From positions 1 to 13,872 of the forward strand of contig JAFVZE010000072.1 in assembly GCA_017508315.1 (NCBI GenBank): a stretch of DNA of 13,872 nt, read 5' to 3'. The translations under genes and the position numbers were made by a program. How positions within the stretch are numbered: position 1 is the stretch's first letter; each line of letters starts with the position of its first letter. Below are positions 1 through 7,074 of this stretch, piece by piece. The notes under the pieces were generated by a model. It worked only from the letters and a program-made list of their open reading frames with translations, had not been told where the DNA came from and did no database searches. Origin of the DNA: Kiritimatiellia bacterium. Lineage in GTDB: Bacteria; Verrucomicrobiota; Kiritimatiellia; RFP12; UBA1067.

Positions 1-36
1 CATCCCACATGAACCCCGTCCTTAAAAATCCTCACA

Positions 37-144
37 AGGCAATTGCAAAACCCGGGAGGGGCAACGTCCTCGTTGCCCGTGCGTCGGCGAATCGCGGGCA
101 GCGAGGACGCTGCCCCTCCCATGCACGAGGTTTTGCAAGTGCCT
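37..144. repeat. REPIN-like nested palindromic element
   Basis: An imperfect inverted repeat about 108 bp long. The outer arms 37-52 and 129-144 are 16 bp with one mismatch (core TTGCAAAACC / GGTTTTGCAA). The inner arms 54-79 and 95-120 are 26 bp with two mismatches, around a 15-nt loop (80-94). One unpaired base lies on the left (53) and eight on the right (121-128). Each inner arm is itself palindromic (GCAACG-TCCT-CGTTGC at 62-77 and GCAGCG-AGGA-CGCTGC at 98-113), which is the architecture of two inverted REP sequences forming a REPIN. A related single copy lies at 7010-7035. Any RNA read through it would fold strongly, so it may also protect the 3' end of the six-gene minus-strand transcript. 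That role is inferred. Confidence 0.75.
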
Positions 145-315
145 CGAGAATATGGTTCGGACTAATTCTCAACCAGATTACTATTGCGTGAAAATGAGAC
201 TACACTAAAACCTGTCGCTGATAGGGTGGACTAGGTTGAAAATAGGGATAATTTCCAAAATCGGCAAATACAAGCCATTAATCAAACTCTTTTCAGGGTA
301 TCTTCCCAATTGTTC
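145..315. other. Intergenic stretch without a recognisable gene
   Basis: About 170 nt of lower-GC sequence between the nested palindrome and the plus-strand terminator. Only very short open frames occur on either strand, none with a ribosome binding site. A weak 6-bp hairpin (GAGAAT 146-151 with ATTCTC 165-170) is visible. Because a strong plus-strand terminator follows directly, this stretch could be the 3' UTR of a gene lying left of the window or the body of a small RNA. I see no convincing promoter and cannot assign it to an RNA family. Confidence 0.4.
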
Positions 316-347
316 CGGCGGTCCGAAAAGGACCGCCGCGTTTTTTT
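316..347 (+). terminator. Intrinsic (rho-independent) terminator, plus strand
   Basis: A perfect 9-bp GC-rich stem (CGGCGGTCC 316-324 with GGACCGCCG 330-338) and a 5-nt GAAAA loop are followed by CG and seven T residues (341-347). The T-tract is only on the plus strand, so it stops transcription arriving from the left. It lies 23 nt beyond the stop codon of the convergent minus-strand hydrolase gene. On the minus strand the same hairpin lacks a U-tract and would be at best a weak terminator for the operon. Confidence 0.85.
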
Positions 348-370
348 ATGAAATGCAATGCCGCCGCATG

Positions 371-2356
371 TTATCTGGGACGGCCACATTTCTGCACTAG
401 CTTCACCCTGAACGTCTTTGTGCGCCAGTTCGCCGCACCGAATGTAGCGTACGCGCCCCCGTGCGAAATCTCTCCCTTCTCATAGTCGGTCACCATGCCG
501 AACGAGTAAGAAGTCTTGGCGTGCGACGGCGTCTGGCGGCGGTACCATTCGCGGCAGACTCTCTCGGAAAGAATCCGCCGCCCATCCATGCCTACGCCGT
601 GGTTTGCTACCATGTAGAAGAAACGCATGAAGTCATCGGCCGTGGCGTAGAGTCCGCCGCCCGCCTCGGCATGACGGGTTTCGCGGTTCTCGACGTTCGG
701 ACCGAACTGATTTACGCCGTTGCCCCGTATCGGCTTGCGTCCGCCTTTCGGGAAATGATACGGAACGACAATGCGCGCCTGCTCCTCCTTCGTCGGCCAG
801 AATGTCGCGCCCTTCATCCCGAGCGGATCGAGAACGCGCTCCTGAAGCAGCACCTCCCACGGTCTGCCGCCGACCTTCTCGACGATTGCCACCGCAATAT
901 CAATCCCCCAGTTCGAATAACGGTACTTTACGCCAGGATCGGTGCGCAGACCCTGCTTGACGGCCATATCGACCAGTTCCTGCACCGAATACTGGTCGAT
1001 GGGCATCTGCGGGAAGAAGGCGAGCCCCGACATATGCGACAGCACATGCCGCACCGTAGGCTTGCGCTTCGGCGGACGGCGCTTCTCCGTACCGTCCTTC
1101 GCCTTCTCGACGACCATGATCTCGCTCCACTGCGGGAAGTACTGTTCGACCGGCGCATCAAGATCGATCTTGCCTTCATCAACATACGTCAGCACGAGCG
1201 CGGCGGCAATGCCTTTCGTGTTCGATGCCGCCCAGAAGAGCGCGTCCTTGCGCATCGGCATGCGCGCATCGATATCAAGGTAACCTTCGACCGTCCATAC
1301 CGCCTTGCCGTCCTTCCATTCAACACTCACATGACCGGGCGTGCGCGTCCAATCCTTCTCAACCTGAACGGAAAAACCGTCCTTGCCGCCTTTCATGATG
1401 AAATCAAAAAACGCCGGTCTGTTGTACACACCCCTTCCGTTGTGATCCAACCCGGGAATCACATGGAAAACGGCATTCTTGCGCCACTCCGGAAAAGTCT
1501 CGACGTGCCGCATGAACGAACGGAAACGCGCAAAGCGGTTCTCTCCCTGCGCCATCGCAGCCAGAGACTTGTCCAGCGCGCCGCTCTTCGTATCCTTCTC
1601 GCCACACGCATACACCACGCTGCGCGAGGAAAGATTTGCGAGAACCTGCTCATCCTGCACATCCTTCGCGTAACGCGTGCGCCCCTTAAGTCCGTAATGC
1701 CACGGGGTCTTCGGATCAATCCGAAGCCAGGTGGACGGGGATGACGCGATGTAGCCAACCGTCACACCATCGCGAACCGTACCCTTGCCTACAGCCGCAT
1801 AACGGGAAACAAACTGCCCGCCTGCAGAGAATCCCGCCAACACCACACGGCGAAGATTCGGATAAAGCGAACGGTCGCCAAGTCGCGCAAATATGTGGTC
1901 GATTATCTCGAACGAACTGATCTGCATGTTCGACGCATCTCCGCCGCCTCGCCAGTCATCCTCCGCCTTGCCCGGCGCGGCGAGATTGCGCGACCATGAG
2001 TCGTTCCATACCGCAAGCCCTTCCGCCGGAACCTTCATCCGCGCCAACGCCTTGCGCGTCGGGAAAAGCGGTGCGATCACATACGGTGCTCGCTCGCCGG
2101 AACGCAGAGACCTCGCGGCGGACGCCGCAAACGCCTCCGCATCGCCGCAGCGGCGTCCGCCGCCGCCCCATCCGTGAATGACAACAACGGCTACGTCCGT
2201 ATCGGCGCCCTTCTCGAGAGGCGTCCCGGCATAATAGCGCACGGACGAAAACTCGCCGTCAAAGTTACGAGTCTGGAATTTCACGTCCCCGGCCCGCGCT
2301 GACGACGCAGCCGCCAACAACCCCAACGTCAAGACAGATAGACAAATCTTTTTCAT
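371..2356 (-). CDS. Secreted alpha/beta-hydrolase fused to class C beta-lactamase-like serine hydrolase
   Basis: A 661-residue protein with a signal peptide (about 1-22, ending at SARA). The N-terminal half (about 35-325) is an alpha/beta-hydrolase: HGWGGGG at 61-67 is the oxyanion loop, GFSAGG at 175-180 is the nucleophile elbow (Ser177), and D255 and H305 (GLDHNG) are plausible triad partners. The C-terminal half (about 340-661) is a class C beta-lactamase/esterase fold with S378-N-T-K381 (SxxK), Y480-S-N482 (YxN) and H632-G-G (the KTG-equivalent). Both active sites look intact, so the product may carry two serine hydrolase activities, for instance removing acyl or feruloyl groups from glycans. 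The substrate is unknown, and penicillin resistance is unlikely in this context. AGGA sits 6 nt before the ATG. It is the last gene of the run, 21 nt behind the GH36-like gene. The domain calls are firm; the function is inferred. Confidence 0.88.
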   Translation of the reverse strand: MKKICLSVLTLGLLAAASSARAGDVKFQTRNFDGEFSSVRYYAGTPLEKGADTDVAVVVIHGWGGGGRRCGDAEAFAASAARSLRSGERAPYVIAPLFPTRKALARMKVPAEGLAVWNDSWSRNLAAPGKAEDDWRGGGDASNMQISSFEIIDHIFARLGDRSLYPNLRRVVLAGFSAGGQFVSRYAAVGKGTVRDGVTVGYIASSPSTWLRIDPKTPWHYGLKGRTRYAKDVQDEQVLANLSSRSVVYACGEKDTKSGALDKSLAAMAQGENRFARFRSFMRHVETFPEWRKNAVFHVIPGLDHNGRGVYNRPAFFDFIMKGGKDGFSVQVEKDWTRTPGHVSVEWKDGKAVWTVEGYLDIDARMPMRKDALFWAASNTKGIAAALVLTYVDEGKIDLDAPVEQYFPQWSEIMVVEKAKDGTEKRRPPKRKPTVRHVLSHMSGLAFFPQMPIDQYSVQELVDMAVKQGLRTDPGVKYRYSNWGIDIAVAIVEKVGGRPWEVLLQERVLDPLGMKGATFWPTKEEQARIVVPYHFPKGGRKPIRGNGVNQFGPNVENRETRHAEAGGGLYATADDFMRFFYMVANHGVGMDGRRILSERVCREWYRRQTPSHAKTSYSFGMVTDYEKGEISHGGAYATFGAANWRTKTFRVKLVQKCGRPR

Positions 2357-2377
2357 TCTATTTCCTGTATTTTTATA

Positions 2378-4471
2378 TCAGTTGCGCTTCATGCGGATCA
2401 TAAGACTCGTACGCTTCTTTTCAAGCGTAAGAACAAGTCCGTTCTGCAGCTCCTCGCCCGTGCGTACCTGCTTCTCGCCGGTGTCGGCATCGACAAGCGT
2501 ATAGGTCGCACCCTCGCGCGCAAAGGGAAGTTTGACCGTATAGGACGGCTCCTTCGCCTTATGCATGCGGAAGCCGAGAATAATGCTCTCGCCGCGCTCC
2601 GGAGAATCATACGCAAGGGCCTGCCATCCGTCCTGATACTTCCTGTGCCGCCACGGGGTGAGCGTATAGTAGTCGCAGAGAAGAAGATGATTGATGCTCT
2701 TCCATTCCTCATAGTTGCGGCGCATGAGATCGAAGTCGAGCTCCTTCTGATGGGAAAACGCGCCAGACACCTTGAAGACGGGGAGGAAGGACGCGCGGAT
2801 GACGAACTCGTCGCTGCCGCGGCCGGGCTGCGGACGGAACATATTGTCCGTATCCTTCGTGGAAGAACCGCAGAAAGGAATCCACTTCACAAATCCCCAC
2901 GTCTGCGAAAGACGCATCATCACCGTAGTGCGGTCGGCATCGCTTCGCAGAAGCGGCACTCCCCGGCGCATGGATTCGATATCGTTGCGTCCGCCGCCGC
3001 CGGCGCAGGAATCGACAAACGTGCATTTGCCGTTCGCGCGGCAGTAGTCTATGATGCCGTCCCAGAGTTTGTAGTGACCCTGCACGCACTTGTTCTCGTT
3101 GATGCCCGTGCGCGGAAGATCGAACGCCTCGCGCTCCTGCTTGTCGAGCAGATACCAGGAACGAGCCGGATCGCTGTTGTTATCCTCGCGGTACATATCT
3201 ACGCCGATTTCGTCCATTGCCTTGACGATCCGGCCGAGCGTCCATGAGAGACACTCCTCGTCGCCGAGATTGCTCGTGATCACGCGTCCCGTGCGGATGC
3301 CCCATTCCTTCTTATAACCGAAGTTGCGGCAGAGTTCATCCACGTGCGTCACACGCTCAGGCTCGAACCAGCAGAGATTTTTGAGTCCCCTGCGGCGGCA
3401 CTCTTCGTTCGCCTCGCGCAGAGTCCGGCCAGGCCATTTGACGCGATCGATCTCCCACGCGCCGACTGTCCCCCACCAGTCCGTCGGCACGGTCTTCCCG
3501 GACGGATCGCAGTACCATCCGGCGTCAAGCCAGCGGAAGTTCGGAAGCATCCGCTCCTTCGTAAGCTTGTCGAGCGTCCGCCGCCAGGTTGTGTGACGCT
3601 CGGAAATGCTGCCATCCGAATTGGGAAGTCCCGAATCGTAGGCGAAGTTCGCCGTCGCGAACGGCTTGAGCGGCTCGCCCTCGGCGTTCGCACGCGGCAG
3701 GTTGTACTTGATGAACCAGGAGCGCCAGCGGTTCGTCGCGCGATGCGCGTCACGTCCGGTATAGGGCAGCATCACTACAAGACCGGTACGGATGCGTTCG
3801 CCCGGCATAAGAACCGTTTTGATGTCGACGGAGGTCTTCGCCGTCACGTGCGTCACCGCGCCCGTCGTGGCGAACGACGCCTGCCACGTGCCCGCCCAGC
3901 CGATTGCCATCATCGTGCCGCCGTTGCCGTGAACAAAGTCGAAGTAGGGAAACACATGATGGGTGGGACGTCCGCTCTTAGACTGGAAAAAGACGGGTTT
4001 CTTGCGGAGATCCGAATCGTACGGCATGTAAAATTTTCCGCCGTCTCCGTAGATACCTCTCAGCCTGGGCTCAACGCCCTCTACGGCACCGCGATAAGCG
4101 ACAACATCCTCGAGCACTTTAGAAGGCCCCGCTCCCGCATTCTCGAGCCACAGCGTATATTCGACCTGACCGTACTCCGCACAATACGCCGCCTCAATCG
4201 AGGCTGTGAGCGTGCTGTCAATCACACACACGAACTTTCCGCGCTGCACCGGAGCCTTAGGCCCGATCTCCCGGCGGATCACTTCAAATCCGCCGAGCCC
4301 CTCAATACGCCGCCCGTCATAGATGAACGAAACCGGTATCGACGAAGGATCGTCAAAAAGCGCTCTGAAATACCCCTTGGCCGCTTCTGGTGAAGCGGGA
4401 ACCGCGAACGCGGCGGAAGAGACCGCCGCCGCTGACGCGGCGAACAATAAAGCTAAAAATGTTTTTTTCAT
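2378..4471 (-). CDS. Secreted GH36-like alpha-galactosidase (melibiase family)
   Basis: A 697-residue protein with a signal peptide (MKKTFLALLFAAS... to about residue 23). Residues below are numbered from the upstream ATG at 4477 (699 aa). An N-terminal beta-sandwich (about 30-260) precedes a TIM barrel (about 265-590) and a C-terminal beta domain. Barrel motifs match GH36: DAGWY at 318-322, WFEPE at 370-374, YREDNN at 429-434 (D432 the likely nucleophile) and SCAGGGGRND at 490-499 (D499 the likely acid/base), followed by LRSDADR. The nucleophile motif differs from the textbook KWDxN and resembles a YRQDFN-type subgroup I recall from environmental bacteria. The expected reaction is release of terminal alpha-D-galactose (possibly another alpha-glycoside) outside the cytoplasm. 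Three ATGs in a row occur at 4477, 4474 and 4471; AAGGA at 4479-4483 is 7 nt from the last, so 4471 is preferred. The gap from GH127 is 39 nt. Confidence 0.87.
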   Translation of the reverse strand: MKKTFLALLFAASAAAVSSAAFAVPASPEAAKGYFRALFDDPSSIPVSFIYDGRRIEGLGGFEVIRREIGPKAPVQRGKFVCVIDSTLTASIEAAYCAEYGQVEYTLWLENAGAGPSKVLEDVVAYRGAVEGVEPRLRGIYGDGGKFYMPYDSDLRKKPVFFQSKSGRPTHHVFPYFDFVHGNGGTMMAIGWAGTWQASFATTGAVTHVTAKTSVDIKTVLMPGERIRTGLVVMLPYTGRDAHRATNRWRSWFIKYNLPRANAEGEPLKPFATANFAYDSGLPNSDGSISERHTTWRRTLDKLTKERMLPNFRWLDAGWYCDPSGKTVPTDWWGTVGAWEIDRVKWPGRTLREANEECRRRGLKNLCWFEPERVTHVDELCRNFGYKKEWGIRTGRVITSNLGDEECLSWTLGRIVKAMDEIGVDMYREDNNSDPARSWYLLDKQEREAFDLPRTGINENKCVQGHYKLWDGIIDYCRANGKCTFVDSCAGGGGRNDIESMRRGVPLLRSDADRTTVMMRLSQTWGFVKWIPFCGSSTKDTDNMFRPQPGRGSDEFVIRASFLPVFKVSGAFSHQKELDFDLMRRNYEEWKSINHLLLCDYYTLTPWRHRKYQDGWQALAYDSPERGESIILGFRMHKAKEPSYTVKLPFAREGATYTLVDADTGEKQVRTGEELQNGLVLTLEKKRTSLMIRMKRN

Positions 4472-4510
4472 CATCATATCCTTTTCTGTTTTCTCAATAA
4501 CGGCTCCGCC

Positions 4511-6979
4511 TCACCGCACCCGCCATTCAAGAAGTCCCGACGACCAGCCTTCACGCTGCCTGACCACAAGACGGAGCGCCTTCGCCTTGACAGGTTTTGG
4601 GAAATTCAGAACGCAGAAGCGGTTCTCGTCGATCTCGCCCTTCCCGGGAATGTCACGCCAATCACCGTTGTCGGAATCCTTCCACTGAACTCGCCAGCTG
4701 AGAGGCATATGGCACTGCCCCTTGCGCGCCAGATCGCTGTACCAGTACGTCTCGACGCCCTTGATCTCGCGCGGCTTTGCAAACGTGCAGGAAACCCACT
4801 CTTCGGTTCCGAGATGCGGCCAGAACGTAAGGCGCGGAATCGAGCGGTCTGCAGAGGATGACGGAGCCAGCCCGTCCATGGCCGCATCTACGCGGTCGGT
4901 CTTGCAGCAGAACGAAGCTTCCAGCGTCTTCTGAGCCTGCATCGGAAACGCCTTTACGACGGACGGGAACCACGTCTGCATTTCGCCGTCGCCGCGATGG
5001 CACCACGCGAAGTAAGGCACAAGCGTTAAGCGCGTCGGCTCGACAAGCGTCTTGCCGTCCTCCGCCGCGCGCACTACGCTTGCCGGCGCGGTGAAGGCCG
5101 GAAAGTTATGCCCTGCAATGTTGCGCACAATGGGAGCGAAAGGCGCGTTTTCGACAAGAACCTTGTTCAGTACCTTTCCGCCGTTGTCCACAGCCTCCGC
5201 GCAGTAGAGGATCGGGCCGCGCTCCACCGCGAGCCGTCCCGCATCGTCCTTGACGAGCATATTCGCACGAACGCGCCTGACCGGCATCTGCATGGACACC
5301 GTCACACGGTCGCCCTTCTTCCATTCGCGCGCGAGAGTGCAGTACCCCTTTTCAGACTTGAACTCAAACGGCTTGCCGTTCACCGATACCTTGAAGTCCT
5401 CAATCGACCCCGGGCGCGTATGCGTGTAAAGGCTGCCGGGAACGGGACGGCCCGTGCACCATCCCGGGATGCGCACATTGAGCGTGAAACGGGCGTTGTC
5501 CCGGGGCGGCGTAACATCGATCACCACATCGCCGCACCACGGATAATCCGTTTTCTGCGCAAGCTTGACGTTTCCGGACCCAAGCTTGAGCGTCGCTTCG
5601 CTCGCCATGAAAAGATTGACATAGGCCTCATCGTCGCGCGTCGCATAGGCGAACGTGGGAACCTGCGGTATGAAGCGGACCACATTGACGGGACAGCACG
5701 AGCACGAGAACCATTTTGAACGCTTGTATCCGCCGCTCGACGCGAGCGGGTTCGGATAGAAGAATTCATCGCCGCTGATCGACACGCCGGAAAGAATGCC
5801 GTTGTAGATTGCGCGCTCAAGCACATCGATGTACTTCGCATCGCCGTGAAGAAGGAACATGCGCATATTCCAGAGCGCGTTTCCGATGCCCGCGCACGTC
5901 TCGAGATACGTCTTCTCGTTCGGAAGCTCATACGCCGCGCCGAACGCCTCGCCGCGCCGCCGCGCGCCCACCGAACCGTTGAGGTGGAGCTTCTTCTCGA
6001 CGACGTTCGACCAGAGCGCGTCTATCGCCTTCAGATACGCCTCGTTTCCGGTAAGCGCCGCCACATCCGCCATGCCGCAGTACAGATACGTTGCCCGCAC
6101 GGCGTGACCAACCGCCTCGCGCTGCTTCGTGACCGGCAGATGATTCTGGTTGTACGAACCTGGTGCGCCAAGTTCGCCGCCCTTGGCGAGCGTCCCCTCC
6201 TGCGTGAACACTTCGCCGGAATTTCCGGTTCTCCCGCGTCCGCGCATTTCCAGCAGAAATTCCGCCAGCTTCAGATAGCGAGCATCGCCCGTCGCACGGT
6301 AAAGACGGCAGAGCGCGAGCTCGATCTCCTGATGTCCCGACGTTTCCTTGAGCTGATTCGCCGCCGGACCGAACACCTTATCGATGAGATCGGCCGAACG
6401 CACAGCCACATCGAGAAGCGTACGCTTGCCCGTTGCCTCGAAATAGGCGACCGCCGCCTCGTACATGTGGCCGACATTGTAGAGCTCATGGCTGTGCGCA
6501 AGATGCGACCAACGCTCGGCTCCCATCATCTTGCGGTAGCGGAAACCGTTGACCTTCTCCATCCCGAGCGTGCGGGCCGTGTAGAGATAACCGTCCTTCT
6601 CCTGCGCGCGAGCCATCCAGCCGATGAGATCGTCCACATACGCCTCGAGCTTCGGATCCGGATGCGTCGCGAGCGAATACGCCGCGCCCTCGATCACCTT
6701 ATAGACATCCGAATCGTCGAACGGAATGCCCTTGAAGGTCTGATTCTCGCGCTTCGCGGCCTTCTTGAAATTGGGAATACGAGCCTCTTCACACTTCTCG
6801 AAATCGGTCTTGAGCGTCACGAGCCGGTTCGTCTCCAGCCGCGGCAGCCAGAACCCGTTCGTCACTTTCACATCCGTGACCTTCGGCAGTTTGAACGCGT
6901 AATCCTGTTTTGCTGACATTTCCGCCGAGCCTACCGCCATCAGAGCCGCAAGCGCAAGCGGAACCGATCTCTTTTTCAT
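4511..6979 (-). CDS. Secreted GH127 beta-L-arabinofuranosidase with C-terminal F5/8-like domain
   Basis: An 822-residue protein of the DUF1680/GH127 family with a signal peptide (about 1-23). The (alpha/alpha)6 barrel (about 35-450) carries the family's zinc and catalytic residues: GEAFG with E344 (acid/base equivalent of HypBA1 Glu322), E360-T-C362, and C428-C429 in SCSCCP, matching the Glu-Cys-Cys-Cys zinc site in which the first Cys of the CC pair is the nucleophile. Beta-sandwich domains follow, and residues about 700-822 resemble a discoidin/F5-8-type carbohydrate-binding module (WVSCTF, WRVQWKDS, LRLVV). The expected activity is retaining hydrolysis of beta-L-arabinofuranosides such as hydroxyproline-linked arabinans; GH127 also includes enzymes acting on rhamnogalacturonan-II. 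The start at 6979 is chosen because AAAGG (6987-6991) lies 7 nt upstream and begins a clean signal peptide. An in-frame extension to 7078 would translate a REP-like repeat. Confidence 0.93.
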   Translation of the reverse strand: MKKRSVPLALAALMAVGSAEMSAKQDYAFKLPKVTDVKVTNGFWLPRLETNRLVTLKTDFEKCEEARIPNFKKAAKRENQTFKGIPFDDSDVYKVIEGAAYSLATHPDPKLEAYVDDLIGWMARAQEKDGYLYTARTLGMEKVNGFRYRKMMGAERWSHLAHSHELYNVGHMYEAAVAYFEATGKRTLLDVAVRSADLIDKVFGPAANQLKETSGHQEIELALCRLYRATGDARYLKLAEFLLEMRGRGRTGNSGEVFTQEGTLAKGGELGAPGSYNQNHLPVTKQREAVGHAVRATYLYCGMADVAALTGNEAYLKAIDALWSNVVEKKLHLNGSVGARRRGEAFGAAYELPNEKTYLETCAGIGNALWNMRMFLLHGDAKYIDVLERAIYNGILSGVSISGDEFFYPNPLASSGGYKRSKWFSCSCCPVNVVRFIPQVPTFAYATRDDEAYVNLFMASEATLKLGSGNVKLAQKTDYPWCGDVVIDVTPPRDNARFTLNVRIPGWCTGRPVPGSLYTHTRPGSIEDFKVSVNGKPFEFKSEKGYCTLAREWKKGDRVTVSMQMPVRRVRANMLVKDDAGRLAVERGPILYCAEAVDNGGKVLNKVLVENAPFAPIVRNIAGHNFPAFTAPASVVRAAEDGKTLVEPTRLTLVPYFAWCHRGDGEMQTWFPSVVKAFPMQAQKTLEASFCCKTDRVDAAMDGLAPSSSADRSIPRLTFWPHLGTEEWVSCTFAKPREIKGVETYWYSDLARKGQCHMPLSWRVQWKDSDNGDWRDIPGKGEIDENRFCVLNFPKPVKAKALRLVVRQREGWSSGLLEWRVR

Positions 6980-6991
6980 CTTCTTACCTTT
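6980..6991 (-). promoter_or_regulatory. Ribosome binding site fixing the GH127 start
   Basis: AAAGG at 6987-6991 followed by a 7-nt spacer points to ATG 6979. The in-frame ATG at 6994 is preceded only by A/T-rich sequence without a Shine-Dalgarno match, and the TTG at 7078 overlaps the stop of the preceding gene. Confidence 0.7.
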
Positions 6992-7009
6992 CATATTTTT
7001 CTTAAGACC

Positions 7010-7035
7010 GGGAGGGCGAGCGTCCTCGCGAGCCG
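7010..7035. repeat. Single REP-like palindromic sequence
   Basis: A 26-nt sequence starting GGGAGGGCGAG and sharing the GGGAGGG...CGTCCTCG...GCC(C)G pattern with both inner arms of the nested palindrome at 54-120. It contains the common ACGTCCTCG-like core and the palindrome CTCGCGAG. It lies in the 95-nt gap between the surface-protein gene and the GH127 gene, just upstream of the latter's ribosome binding site, so it is probably present in the operon mRNA. This would be a solitary REP as opposed to the paired form at the left end. Confidence 0.55.
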
Positions 7036-7074
7036 AAATTTTCTCATTTTCCTTTAGAAACCTTCTTTCCCTGA

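Noticed and set aside
9..191. Sixty-codon plus-strand open frame at the left end
   Set aside because: Most of it runs through the nested palindrome at 37-144 and it has no ribosome binding site; it is repeat sequence read as protein.
461..1744. Long plus-strand open frame of 427 codons opposite the fused hydrolase gene
   Set aside because: It is the mirror of a well-supported gene in GC-rich DNA, is Arg/His/Leu-rich with no recognisable domain, and has no ribosome binding site.
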